Source: Seriola aureovittata
Taxonomy: Eukaryota > Chordata > Actinopteri > Carangiformes > Carangidae
DNA: 64,000 bases
Direction of reading: 5' to 3'
Assembly (NCBI RefSeq): GCF_021018895.1
Contig: NC_079371.1
Span: 11,144,001-11,208,000, forward strand
The notes below the pieces were generated by a model. It had not been told where the DNA came from, made no database searches, and worked only from the letters and a program-made list of their open reading frames with translations. Shown one piece after another: positions 1-28,695 of this stretch. The stretch's first letter is position 1. Each line of letters begins with the position of its first letter. The position numbers and the translations under genes are program-made.

Positions 1-2467
1 TATTCAGCCCTCAGGTGATGCACACGTGCCTTCAGTTACCTGCTGCAGCAGAGAATTTTACTGCTGTGATCATCCTGATGGATCTAGTTAGCAAACAGCA
101 GATTAGCCTGATGTGACCTAAGTGAATCTGGCAGCATTCCTTTCACTCTCACACTCACATCAGTTGCTTATAGTACGTAGTTAATTAAGCAATTAGTGAA
201 TTCAAAATAGCTAACTAATAATGGCTAGTGTGTTTTAATCTTATTTTATATATATATATTTTTTTTTTATCAAATCAACTCAGAAGGTAGGAGACGGGTA
301 TGTGAGCAGGGGAAATGTGGCATCCATCATTAGTCAGTCATTACTGGCTGAATAAAACTTTGACTATTTTTTAGCAACAGTGACATTATTAAAAAAGTAT
401 TTGTCTACTTTGGTCACTGTTAAATGTTTCACTGTATTACTGCCAACACACTGCTGGCCTAAGGTGTGACTCCTTCAGACATTATCAACGTCTTATCTCT
501 GTCTTTGGCTACTACTGCTGCCGTGCCCGCAGGGCAGGCGCTGATCTAATCCGACCTACATGGAGAACTTTTGAAAGCCAAACCTTTATTAGCCAACTAG
601 TGCTATCATCCGCTTTATCAACCACTAGTGCTCTCTTGGCACCCTCGTACATGTGGCAGCTTTAGGCCATAAACTACAGCAGAAATAAATTCTTAACCTT
701 TTATATGTCATAAAATGATTTGGAGGATGCATTCAACTTGGATCGTCATCTTCAGCTTAGACCATTATTATCATATCATTAGTATTATATGTTGTTATAT
801 TTTTAGACATTTTTTGGGAAAAGTAGCTAATGTTGGTCATAACATAAAATATTTTTCAAATTGTTGGAAATGTCAATCTCTTAGTCAACTTTTGTTAAAA
901 GCCAGTTAATGATGTGTGAGATAGAAACCAAAAGTGCTTTGCAAGGCAAACTGTTCCCTTCTGTCCTAATGGTGTAAAGCATGTGTGTTAGTAAGACAGC
1001 TATGCTGCTTGATTAGTCAAGGAAAACTGCATGAAACATTCCATCCTGAGACATAATCAAAACCTCTTCAAAACTACTCGTTACGACATCGGGGACCTAG
1101 AATTCTCCATGAGCCTGTTTGCCCTTCAAAGAGTCGTAGCCAGGGAAGAAATACCCTAAAGGGCTCTACAAAGGGTGTCTTGTATGGTCCTTTAAGGCCC
1201 AACTAACACTGACAGAAATGTTATCTTTGTTGCTTAGGGAGCTTGAGGAGGGCAAGAACATCCCAAAGGGCCCAACAACGGTTTTAGTTCAAGTCCTCGG
1301 GGCCAAAATGGTGTAAGATCAGACATTATCTTTGCTGGTTAAGGCCCATGGAGGTTATGTAACGTCCTTGAGGGTCCTATCAAGCATCTATTGTTAGTGA
1401 TGCAGCCACCCAGCATGGTTCCTTTATTGTAGAACTCAGCAAGAGAGCCTGCTGTCAGATGCTGTTATCTGTGCCTTCAACGAGACAGTCTCTGCTGTAG
1501 GGAGCCTGCAGGGTGTTACTGTTTAAAGGGCAGGTCTACATTTAAACTAACAGGAAAAGAAAAGAGAGGAGAACCTCAAATGACAAAGGATGTAATGTAA
1601 ACTCAGTCCGGATAATCACTGATTCAAAAATATATGTAAGATTTTGGAGGTAGACAAAATACTGTAGATGCTGTTACAAAATGATCCAAGTTAATCAACT
1701 GAGGAGGGCAAGAGAACAAAAGAACTACTATTTTTGTTTTTTTGTTATATTTTGGCAATTTTTTTTGTTTTACCTGCAACACTAGCAGCTTTCTTTCTCT
1801 TTTTGTTTTTCTCATCAAACACACACTACATGATCAAGGTAACAGTGTCAGAAAGGGAATGTGAGATGCTTGTTACATTCAAAGTCAGTCAGAAGCAAAG
1901 GAGGAGGAGAGGAGATTCAAGAGGAAAGAAACACAAAGGAGGAAGATGGGGAAGGGAGAGTATGAGATAAAGATGAGATAAAGATGAGCAAAGGGTAGAG
2001 ATGATATGAATATGTGATGGGGTGGAATGAGAGAAAGGAAAAGATGGCATAGGGCAGGGAGAACAGGTTAAAGGTGAGAATAATCAATAAAGTGATTAGT
2101 AGATTGAGAAAATTTAGGAGAACAGGGGACTGTGCAGAGAGCAAATTGAACTGAAAGAAGTCATAATTGAAGGAAAGGATGCAAATGAAGAGAGAGGAGG
2201 ACAGAAAAGAGTTGAAAAGCAGGAAATTGAATAGCACGAAACCAGAGAAGGAATTATAAGAAAAGATGATAAAGAAGAACAAAGATGGAGGGTCTTATCG
2301 TTTCCTATCTGCCATTAATAATTCAGCCTTTATCGATCTACCTGAAGACTTCTTGCTGCATTAGGAGTGTGTATGTGTGCGTGCGTGTGATAAAGAGCCA
2401 ACGCACACATGCGCACATAAAGCTTGCATAACCTCAGCTGCTGCTTTTCTAATGAGATGAGTTTGAC

Positions 2468-2470
<3 letters not shown>

Positions 2471-2512
<42 letters not shown>
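2471..2512. repeat. (AC)n microsatellite
   Basis: 21 uninterrupted AC dinucleotides in a fam13b intron. Frames opened by it are artefacts. Confidence 0.95.
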
Positions 2513-2519
<7 letters not shown>

Positions 2520-3118
2520 ATGAAATTTACCCATGCTCTTGGGCATAGTCTGAATGACCTTGTATTGTTGTGTGTGTGTGTGTAGAGGTGTTATATAAAT
2601 CTGGAGTCCTTGCGTGCCTGTCACTGAGTCTGTTTGAAAGGCTAGCGGCAGGCTGCTGAATCAACGGGCACATCTCAGCCGCCTCCTAGTTTCATATGCA
2701 TACGTGCGCGCGCACACACACACTTGCTTAGAGAGGAACATCGAAGAACAAATATGACATGACACACACCCTTCTATCTGATCAGCAGGGTTTAGCAAAT
2801 CTCTGTAGCCTAAATAACAATCTGCCCACCCAGAGTGGCGCCACTGACTGAAACTTTGTGTGCGTGTGTGTGTGCACGGTGCATTTCCTGAGATGGCCTT
2901 TTGACACAAGAGATTTCTTGTGTCTTGTGCTGCTCAGTGCTTGATCTTCTCTTTGTCTCTCTGACTTACAGTATTCAGATGTAACATCATTATTGCCATT
3001 CTTCTTTGCTGTTTTGGCTCTTGCTGTCCGACACACACACCCTCCAAGGTCATTTCATGTCAGTATGGGGAGGGATTCGAGGAGTACACAATGTTCTAAC
3101 CATGTTGTCCTTTTCCCC

Positions 3119-3126
3119 TCTCCCTC

Positions 3127-3168
<42 letters not shown>
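3119..3168. repeat. (TC)n tract forming an acceptor polypyrimidine tract
   Basis: Nearly pure CT dinucleotides ending 13 bases before the exon a acceptor. Length polymorphism here could influence splicing of that exon. Confidence 0.9.
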
Positions 3169-3170
<2 letters not shown>

Positions 3171-3181
3171 TCCCTCTACAG

Positions 3182-20750
<17,569 letters not shown>

Positions 20751-23644
20751 ACCCGCCCTCCTCAGACACCCGCTAACAACGCACACATCAACCGTCATCG
20801 CTGCTGAGAGGACCCGCCCAGGACGTCCACCAGTCTGTCGGACATCATCACACCTGGAAGGGATTCACAAGCACTCCAGCTAACAGTAACCACAACAAGG
20901 CGAGTCGTGACTATCAGTCAGACTTCATGATCCCTGCTAGGTCTGGTGCAGTCATGTCATGGAGAAAACTAAATTAGAGTGAAGTGCTGGGTCAGAGTTA
21001 CAGTATACTTTCTTTTTACTTTCCTTCCTGAATGCAGGAAACTTTCCAGTAACATTTTGAGGGACTTTCAGACCTTACCTGTTCTTCAACAACAGGAACC
21101 AAGGTGAAGTTTTGCTTCTTGAGTCATAGTTTCTGCCCATAGAAAGTCCCTGAGGTAGCACTTTCTGATGGCCTAGAAACCAATCAACTATTTATGACTG
21201 GTCGAACAGCACACAACAAGACTGCTGCTGTTTGTGTACGCCATTCATTCGGACTGCAACCAAACCCTGGTTGTTGGTAATATCAGTATTAGAACGAGGG
21301 AAGGAGAAATTCTTCCTGACAAGTCAAGAAAAAGTAGTAAGCAAATTATTTAACAGAAACATTTCAAATGCTTTTTACTACTTAGTTGGTCTAATCTGCC
21401 AAATCTTTGCGAGTCTTGTGGCAAAAAGTAAAGATGAATGTGCTACAATCACTTTTAGCTGCTGAGTTAATCTGTGGTGTTTGTAGTTATTTAGCTAAAA
21501 CCTGTTTGTTTTTGTTTTTTTTTAGCATTTTGACCACAAAAATCACTCAAAACCTAACTTTTGTTGATTTAAAAGAATACATCATTATCTATACTACAGC
21601 TGTTTTTCTTTGTTCAGTAGTATGGACAAAGATGACATTTCCCCATGACATGACTGCAGCGCCACTACCAGTCAAACTTAAATTCGCTCCGATCAGCCAC
21701 AGCAAATCTCTGCTGCCTCATCCGACTTCATATCATCTAAAACACGGCCGCAGGTTAGATACAGAGAAAAATGAATCATCACTGTTCGTCTTCATCATCC
21801 CACCAACGTGACATAAGACTTTGCACTTGTCTTCTCATGTTTCATTTCCTCAACTTCTGCGGAAAAATAACAAACAGTCTGACTTTTTTATTTCACAAAC
21901 TTTTCTGTTGTCGGTCTTTGTTCTTCACGTTTTTTTTTCCTCCACGCCGAGGAATCTTATCGGACAGCTCTGGACTGGCATTTTAGACTCTCTTCATTCA
22001 AGACATGCATTTGTTTGTTTATTTGGGACATTGTTCAGTGTGAAAAGTCCCTCTTTCTCCCTGCTTCAGCGAGTCACGATTTCTTAAACCTGCCTCCTTG
22101 GTGCGAGGCGATTGATTATTTTATTCTGTAAGTAGAACTTCATCTAACATCTTCATATCCCGGATGCTTCTGACTGATTTTAAAATTAATTCACAAAGTT
22201 TAAAAACATGTTTGTGCGTGTATTCTTGTTAAAAAAAAAAAGAATTGTACTCATACGTGTTTGAGAGACACTGTTCATGTTGAATGAAAAAGAATATCTG
22301 TTGTATTCCAAGGGAAAATGAAAAAAAAGAAATTGTATCACTTCCCAGTGTGACCTTGGAGCTGTTGTGAAAGACTGATTCTTATTTTCTTTATCATTTA
22401 TTTCTTTTCTCCAGCATTTTCCCCGAATCTTTGTTTCTATTTTGGCACCACTTGTCAGGAAAATGTACAGAAGGTTGGCATATGGTGATGTTACATGTTT
22501 TTCTTCTTTGCAAACAACAAAAAATAGTTTCCTATGAGACTCTTACTCTGCTTTTAAGTTGTCATAAGCTACAATGTCTGGGTTTTCAAGTCAGCACTGA
22601 CAGCACTTAAAGGCAGCATTAGACGGAAGATGTTCATAGGAAACAGTCCTACTCAGATTTGGAAATTTTATAATATAGATGGATACGGTTGTTGCAGAAA
22701 TCATCTGGGAAATTCTGGACTAGTTGTGGCAGGTTCAGAGGGATTATGGGTGATAAACGCTGAGCAAGTATCTGTTCCATGTTGCTTCTTCTTCTCTGAA
22801 ACCTAAGCATGTTGATTTTAGGTGAAGGTAGGAAGGTCCGACCAGGTTTTGTATCAGGTAGGGAAGAGCAGGAAGCAGTTGCTGTGCAGCTGCATCTGTG
22901 GTTCCTGGTTGAAGCTTGACTGTAGCTTTAAAGGCTGTTTTGTATCGATGAGGCACCGACACTGCCAGCACTGATTTTAAATGCAGAGAAGCAGCTCCAT
23001 CTGTGGTTAACTCATATTCTTCCCCAAATGATGATGTCTTGTTTCACAGAGATGGTGCTGGAGGTCTGATAAAAGCTTTAGCATAATGTCCACAACACAG
23101 AGAGGGAAGTTTTACAGCGAAGAAGGTAAACACAAAAGCAACCTCAGCTGCGTTTCTGTCCATGGTCAGATCTCCAGTTCCAGTGAAGTTTCATTTCCTG
23201 CTGGCAGGTAAAATGAGAGCAGGAGAAAGTCAATTTTGCGGTTTGATGCATGCCAACAAGTTTGTCCTCTTTGTTTTTCTTCTTCTTCTTAGAGGCCGTG
23301 TTGTCTTGTATAAGATCAGATTCAAAGATATCACAGTGTGATTTTAAAATGTGGGATGAAGAAATTTCTAACAGATGCTGAATTTTGGGTTTAGCTGGTA
23401 AGTTAGTGAACCAGCTGTTCAGGAGGTCAAGTTCTGTTATCACAACCTCAGTGACTGGTTAATTGTGGCATGTTGTAGCTATTGAAGGCAGATACGACAA
23501 AAATTGTGCTTTTCTTACTGTATCGATGTACATTTACCTGCCAGAATCACAGCTGACTGCAGTCTTTTCAGTGGACGGCAGAGTTGACGGTCAAAGGTTT
23601 GAATGAGACTAAAAGTTGAACTTTTTCTGTTTGTGAACAAAATG

Positions 23645-23668
23645 AGGGAGGGAGGGAGGGAGGGAGGG
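23645..23668. repeat. (GGGA)n microsatellite
   Basis: About six GGGA tetranucleotides inside the probable fam13b 3' UTR. Confidence 0.85.
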
Positions 23669-25295
23669 TGCAGTGTGTTTGCCTGGATGGTAAAAGAGGT
23701 TATTTGATGTAAAAAGATGTTATTTGCACAGCATTCACAGAATGCAGCCCTTTTGTGTTTTTTCATTTGTATTTCTAAAAATGAAGCACTACTTCTATAC
23801 AAATATAAATATATACTGTACATAAAAACACCCGAAGGAATGAATGTCAGAAATGTTAAATTATTTCAAACATTACGTTTGGCCCCCTTTGGTTCATTAT
23901 ATTTGTGATGCCCTGAGAATGTGTTTTTTTATCATATAATATTACTATTACTATCATAACAATTATTTTGTGTGATAATAACGATAATAATCCTTTTGTA
24001 TCTACTCACTAACTGTAAAACCAGCTGTAGAAGTTAGTCTGGCACTGTGTGTGGCTAATCAAACATGAACCTTCTCTGTTTTCTGATTTATTTTGTCGCT
24101 CTGTGTAATATAAGTTCAAATAGAAGCAGTACTGTAGTGAGCTTGCATGGCATCAAGAACATAATAGTACAAAAAATATTATGTATTGTTTCTGTTATTT
24201 GTGCCATGAAGAAGCAGCAATAATAAAACTTTGCGTGGAGGTTTTACAGTATCCAGTCATGGGTAATGATGGGTTGGAACAACTGTGTGAATATTTGAGG
24301 TACAATTTTTTTTTTTTTTTTTTAAATCTAGTTTAACAGTTTTCAGCCTGACACACTCTGCTTAGACATTGTGTTTTTACCACTGTTGTCAGCATAATGT
24401 TCATGTTGGCGCTGCTGAAATACCAAAATATGAATAAATCTGTTAAACAAGAAGGTGAACAGGGATTGAAAAGCCAACGACAGATGAGTCGTACCAGAAA
24501 ACATTCCAGTTTTTAATCATCATTTAAAAAGTGGAAACAATCTATCATCTGTCTCTGAAGGGCTTTTCTTTGAGTTTTTACATTTGATTTGTTTTGCGCC
24601 TCAATTCCTTTTTTTAAATCAACTTTTTGTTTTACATCGTGCCAGCAACAGAGTGGTAAAATGTCACATGTGGTTCACACGTAAACTGTAAATGTATTCT
24701 GTCTCTGTCAGTGTACAGTATGTTTCATCTCATACTTACCCATCCATCATGCATGGTGGTTTCACACACCTGGGATTCACAGCAGAGGTCAGTGTCAAAG
24801 ATCTCACGGCTCCTCCTGGAAGAAATGATCAGTTTTTTTGGTCAAAACAGCAATGCAAGACATCAAATATATATCTTACAATTCTGTTAAGGGATTTTGA
24901 GTAAATGGAAGCCTTAAAATGTTAAGGACAGATGGTCTTGTTTCTTAGACTTGATCAGGAAAGCTGGAAAATGAAAAGTCGGGGCTGAAGAAACAGATTT
25001 GTGCTGACAGTGTTTAGATTTCTGTTCTATTCACAAACTCCAGTCACAGATGAATTTATTTTCTTTACGACGTCTTTGACATTGAATTTTGCTATAAATT
25101 CCTTCGATCAGAGGATTGCGAGAGAGACAGGTTGTAAACGGCTCTCTCTTGCTTCCTCTCGGTGATCTGTGTTTTATCACATCTATATATTGTATGTATC
25201 TGTAAATGTTTTCATACTTTGTGAATGCTTTTTTCTGTTATTTCTTCATTAACAAAAAGGATGAGAAAATACAATCAGTAACATTTACACATGAA

Positions 25296-25349
25296 AATAA
25301 AATTGACAAGCTTGCCACATCGGTTCTCCTCATTCTTGTGTGAAATAAA
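25296..25349 (+). terminator. candidate distal polyadenylation signals of fam13b
   Basis: Two AATAAA hexamers 48 bases apart (25296-25301 and 25344-25349), the last before the satellite block. Actual cleavage sites cannot be seen from sequence. Confidence 0.4.
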
Positions 25350-25756
25350 CCAAGGTAAACTGGGATAAACTGTAAAGAGAACATATGCTCTGCCAAATAA
25401 CCCTATATGATATCTTGATAATTGATTAATTTGGTAATTTTTTTAATCATTCAAGTCTTTAAAACTTTATTTTAACATGAGGTCACTGTTGATAAACATA
25501 TGGTCAACCTTTTCAAGAGAACTTGTCATTTTGTCCTGTGTTCTAAAATCTCCACAATATAGCAAAAAATCCAGCCACTTAGCCTTTAAACTAAATATCA
25601 CCAATGTTTTTGATATTAATAAAATGAATCACATTTTTGTTTTCACATCATCTTATTGAGCCCCAGTAGTTATAAAGAAAAAAATATAATGAATTGAGTT
25701 AGTAGTAATTACTGCCCTCTAGTGGACATTTTATCACAGTGTAAAAAGCACAGGAC

Positions 25757-26020
25757 GTTTACTCCTTACTATACTATGAACGTTTAATGCCTTAAGACAT
25801 TTTATACCTTACCATACTATGATGTTTTTATACCTTACTACAGTATATTATCACTTTTTTATGGCTTACTATACTATTACTTTTTATACTTCCTATATGA
25901 TGACTTTTTATGCACCTTGCTTTACTATGACTTTGTACCTTAATATGACTTTTTATACCATACCATACTATGACATATTTATACCTTACTATACCATAAC
26001 TTTTTTTCCTTACTATACAA
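25757..26020. repeat. degenerate left edge of the satellite block
   Basis: Irregular units built on TTACTATACTATGA and TTTTTATACCTTAC, about 22-30 bases each and much more diverged than the centre. This is the edge expected when homogenisation works mostly in the middle of an array. Confidence 0.7.
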
Positions 26021-26335
26021 TGATGGAGGCCATTTTGGATAATATCAACCACCCTCTCCACAACATCCTGGCAGGACAGAGAAGCAGCTATAGCTGCAGC
26101 AAACATCTCATCTCAATGCGCTGCAGAACAGAGAGGTTCAGGAGATCCTTTGTTCCCACTGCCATCAGGCTATACAACATCGGAGCCAAAGGAATTGGAC
26201 TGATCCAATTACTATTATTCATTTGTAATTAACTATTTTTATTATTATTATTATCAAAAATGAGCTAATGGACACATGAATTTCCCGTAGGGCATAAATT
26301 AAGTAAGTATCTACCTATGTATCTCTCTATCTACT
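26021..26335 (+). mobile_element. 3' end of a LINE (CR1/L2/Rex1-like)
   Basis: One frame reads HNILAGQRSS, ISMRCRTERFRRSFVPTAIR and LYNIGAKG, the typical C-terminal tail after the reverse transcriptase of this LINE group (family memory). After the stop comes AATTTCCCGTAGGGCATAAA and a TATC-like tail (ATCTACCTATGTATCTCTCT), the usual 3' end. Everything upstream is missing, so it is a 5'-truncated, dead insertion into the satellite. Confidence 0.75.
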
Positions 26336-26526
26336 CCCCTGCCTCTGGCTTCCGGTGTTCCCCATTCTCCTGCCTCATGTTTTCACCAGCCACCTGGATT
26401 CCTTGGACCCACTCCCCCTACACACATCACCATTGCCTTCGCCAAAATAAACTCACTTGGACGGTTATTGCTGGTGTGTGCTGTGTTCTGTCTCTGCTCT
26501 GGGGTCCCACATCAGTTTTGACAGAG
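26336..26526 (+). mobile_element. retroelement-like fragment with AATAAA and GACAGAG end
   Basis: GC-richer than the satellite around it. It carries CAAAATAAACTCACTTGGAC and ends near TTTTGACAGAGATG, resembling the 3' part of LTR-type retroelements seen in fish. It starts exactly where the LINE tail ends, so it could be an earlier or a nested insertion. The family is not identified. Confidence 0.4.
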
Positions 26527-27668
26527 ATGTAATAACTATACTATAATGTTTTTATGCCTTACTTTGAAATACATTTTTTAGGCCTTATGCGTAACTGTGA
26601 TATGACGTTTTATGCTTTACTATGCTATGATGTTTTTATGTCTTTTTATGAGTCACTATACTATGAAGTTTTTTGCAATACTATACTATGACGTTTTTTG
26701 CCATTTTTTTCCCTTACAATACTATGACATTTATGGCCAAACTATATTATGACGTTTTTTGCCATTTTTTGCCATACTATACTATTACGTTTTTTGCCAT
26801 TTTTATGCCTTTCTATACTATGATGTTTTTTGCCATTTTTATGCCATAGTTCACTAAGACATTTTTTGCCATTTTCATGCCTTACAATACTATGACGTTT
26901 TTTGCCATTTTTATTCCTTATTATCCTATGACGTGTTTTGCCATTTTCATGCCTTACTATACTATGACGTTTTTTGCCATTTTTATCCCTTACTATACTA
27001 TGACGTTTTTTGCCATACTATACTGTGACGTTTTTTGCCATTTTTGTGCCTTACAATACTATGACATTTTTTGCCATACTATACTATGACGTGTTTTGCC
27101 ATTTTCATGCCTTACTATACTATGACGTTTTTTGCCATACTATACTATGACGTTTTTTGCCATTTTTATGCCTTACTATACTATGACGTTTTTACCATTT
27201 TTATACCTAACTATACTATGACATTTTTTGCCTTACTATACTGTGACGTTCTTTGCCATTTTTATGCCTCACTATACTGTGACGCTTTTTGCCATTTTTA
27301 TGCCTTATTATCCAATGACGCTTTTTGCCATTTTTATGCCTTATTATCCAATGACGTGTTTTGCCATTTTCATGCCTTACTATACTAAGACGTTTTTTGC
27401 AATTTTCATGCCTTACTATACTATGACGTTTTTTGCCATTTTTATCCCTTACTATACTATGACGTTTTTTGCCATACTATACTATGACGTTTTTTGCCAT
27501 TTTTGTGCCTTACAATACTATGACATTTTTTGCCATACTATACTATGACGTTTTTTGCCATTTTTATCCATTACTATACTATGATGTTTTTTTGCCATTT
27601 TTATGCCTAACTATACTATGACGTTTTTTGCCATTTTTATGCCTCACTATACTATGATGGTTTTTGCC

Positions 27669-27813
27669 ATTTTTTTTTTTTTTAAGTATATATTTTGGGC
27701 TTTTTATGCCTTTATTTGACAGTATAGTGGAGAGAGACAGGAAGCGGGGGACAGAGAGAGGGGGAATGACATGCAGTGAAGGGCCATTCGATGCGGGATT
27801 CGAACTATGGCAT
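27669..27813 (-). mobile_element. SINE-like fragment with tRNA-type B box
   Basis: After a T run it reads GGGCTTTTTATGCCTTTATT, GGAGAGAGACAGGAAGCGGG, GGAATGACATGCAGTG and GGGATTCGAACTA. The last is the reverse complement of a pol III B box (AGTTCGAATCCC), so a tRNA-derived SINE lies on the minus strand, truncated before the A box. The sequence matches a very common teleost repeat as I remember it. Confidence 0.65.
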
Positions 27814-28695
27814 AAACTTTTATGCCATAGTTTACTAAGACGTTTTTTGCCATTTTCATGCCTTATTGTCCTATGACGTGTTTTGCCATTTTCATGCCTT
27901 ACTATACTATGACGTTTTTTGTCATTTTTTTCCCTTACTATACTATGACGTTTTTTGCAATTTTTATGCCTAACTATACTATGACGTTTTTTTGCCATTT
28001 TTTCCCTTACTATACTATGACATTTTTTGGGAAATTTTTATGCCTAACTATACTATGACATTTTTTGCCATTTTTATGCCATATTTTACTAAGAAGTTAT
28101 TTGCCATTTTCATGCCTTACTATACTATGACGTTTTTTGCCAAACTATACTGTGACGTTTTTTGCCATTTTTATGCCTAACTATACCATGACGTTTTTTT
28201 GTAATTTTTGTGCCTTACAATACTATGACATTTTTTGCCATACTATACTATGACGTTTTTTGCAATTTTTTTACCCTTACTATACTATGACGTTTTTTGC
28301 CATTTTTTTCCCTTACAATACTATGACATTTTTTGCCATTTTCATGCCTCACTATACTATTACGTTTTTTGCCATTTTTATGCCTTACTATACAATGACA
28401 TTTTTTGCCATACTATACTGTGATGTTTTTTGCAATTTTTGTGCCTTACTATAGTATGAGGTTTTTTGCCATACTATACAATGACGTTTTTTGCCATTTT
28501 TATGCCTTACTATACGATGACATTTTTTGCCATTTTTATGCCTTACTATACTATGACGTTTTTTGCCATTTTTATGCCTTACTATACTATGACGTTTTTT
28601 ACCATTTTTGTGCCTTACAATACTATGACATTTTTTGCCATACTATACTATGACGTTTTTTGCCATTTTTATGCCTTACTATACAATGACGTTTT

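Larger units (their letters stand above)
1..3181 (+). other. fam13b: intron of fam13b upstream of exon a
   Basis: No exon of the RhoGAP domain was found here. It holds a CA/GT microsatellite belt (about 2370-2890) and a TC tract ending at the exon a acceptor. Between about 1100 and 1550 there is a weak, decayed tandem-like pattern around ATGTTATCTTTG, ACATTATCTTTG and GCTGTTATCTGTG. The rest is nondescript. Confidence 0.5.
20751..25349 (+). other. fam13b: fam13b 3' UTR (probable) and polyadenylation region
   Basis: About 4.5 kb of AU-rich sequence after the stop with no convincing gene on either strand. AATAAA hexamers lie at 24222-24227, 24433-24438, 25296-25301 and 25344-25349, suggesting alternative ends near 24.25 kb and 25.3 kb. 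It contains a Pumilio-like TGTACATA (23817-23824) and a GGGA microsatellite (23645-23668). Open frames here have no family resemblance. Confidence 0.6.

Noticed and set aside
2330..2909. Frames rich in Cys/Val or Thr/His
   Set aside because: Translations of CA/GT microsatellites.
21407..21811. 134-codon plus-strand frame
   Set aside because: It lies in the probable fam13b 3' UTR, with no domain or splice context.
27790..27813. tRNA gene at the GGGATTCGAACTA motif
   Set aside because: Only a B box in a SINE-like fragment; no A box or cloverleaf.
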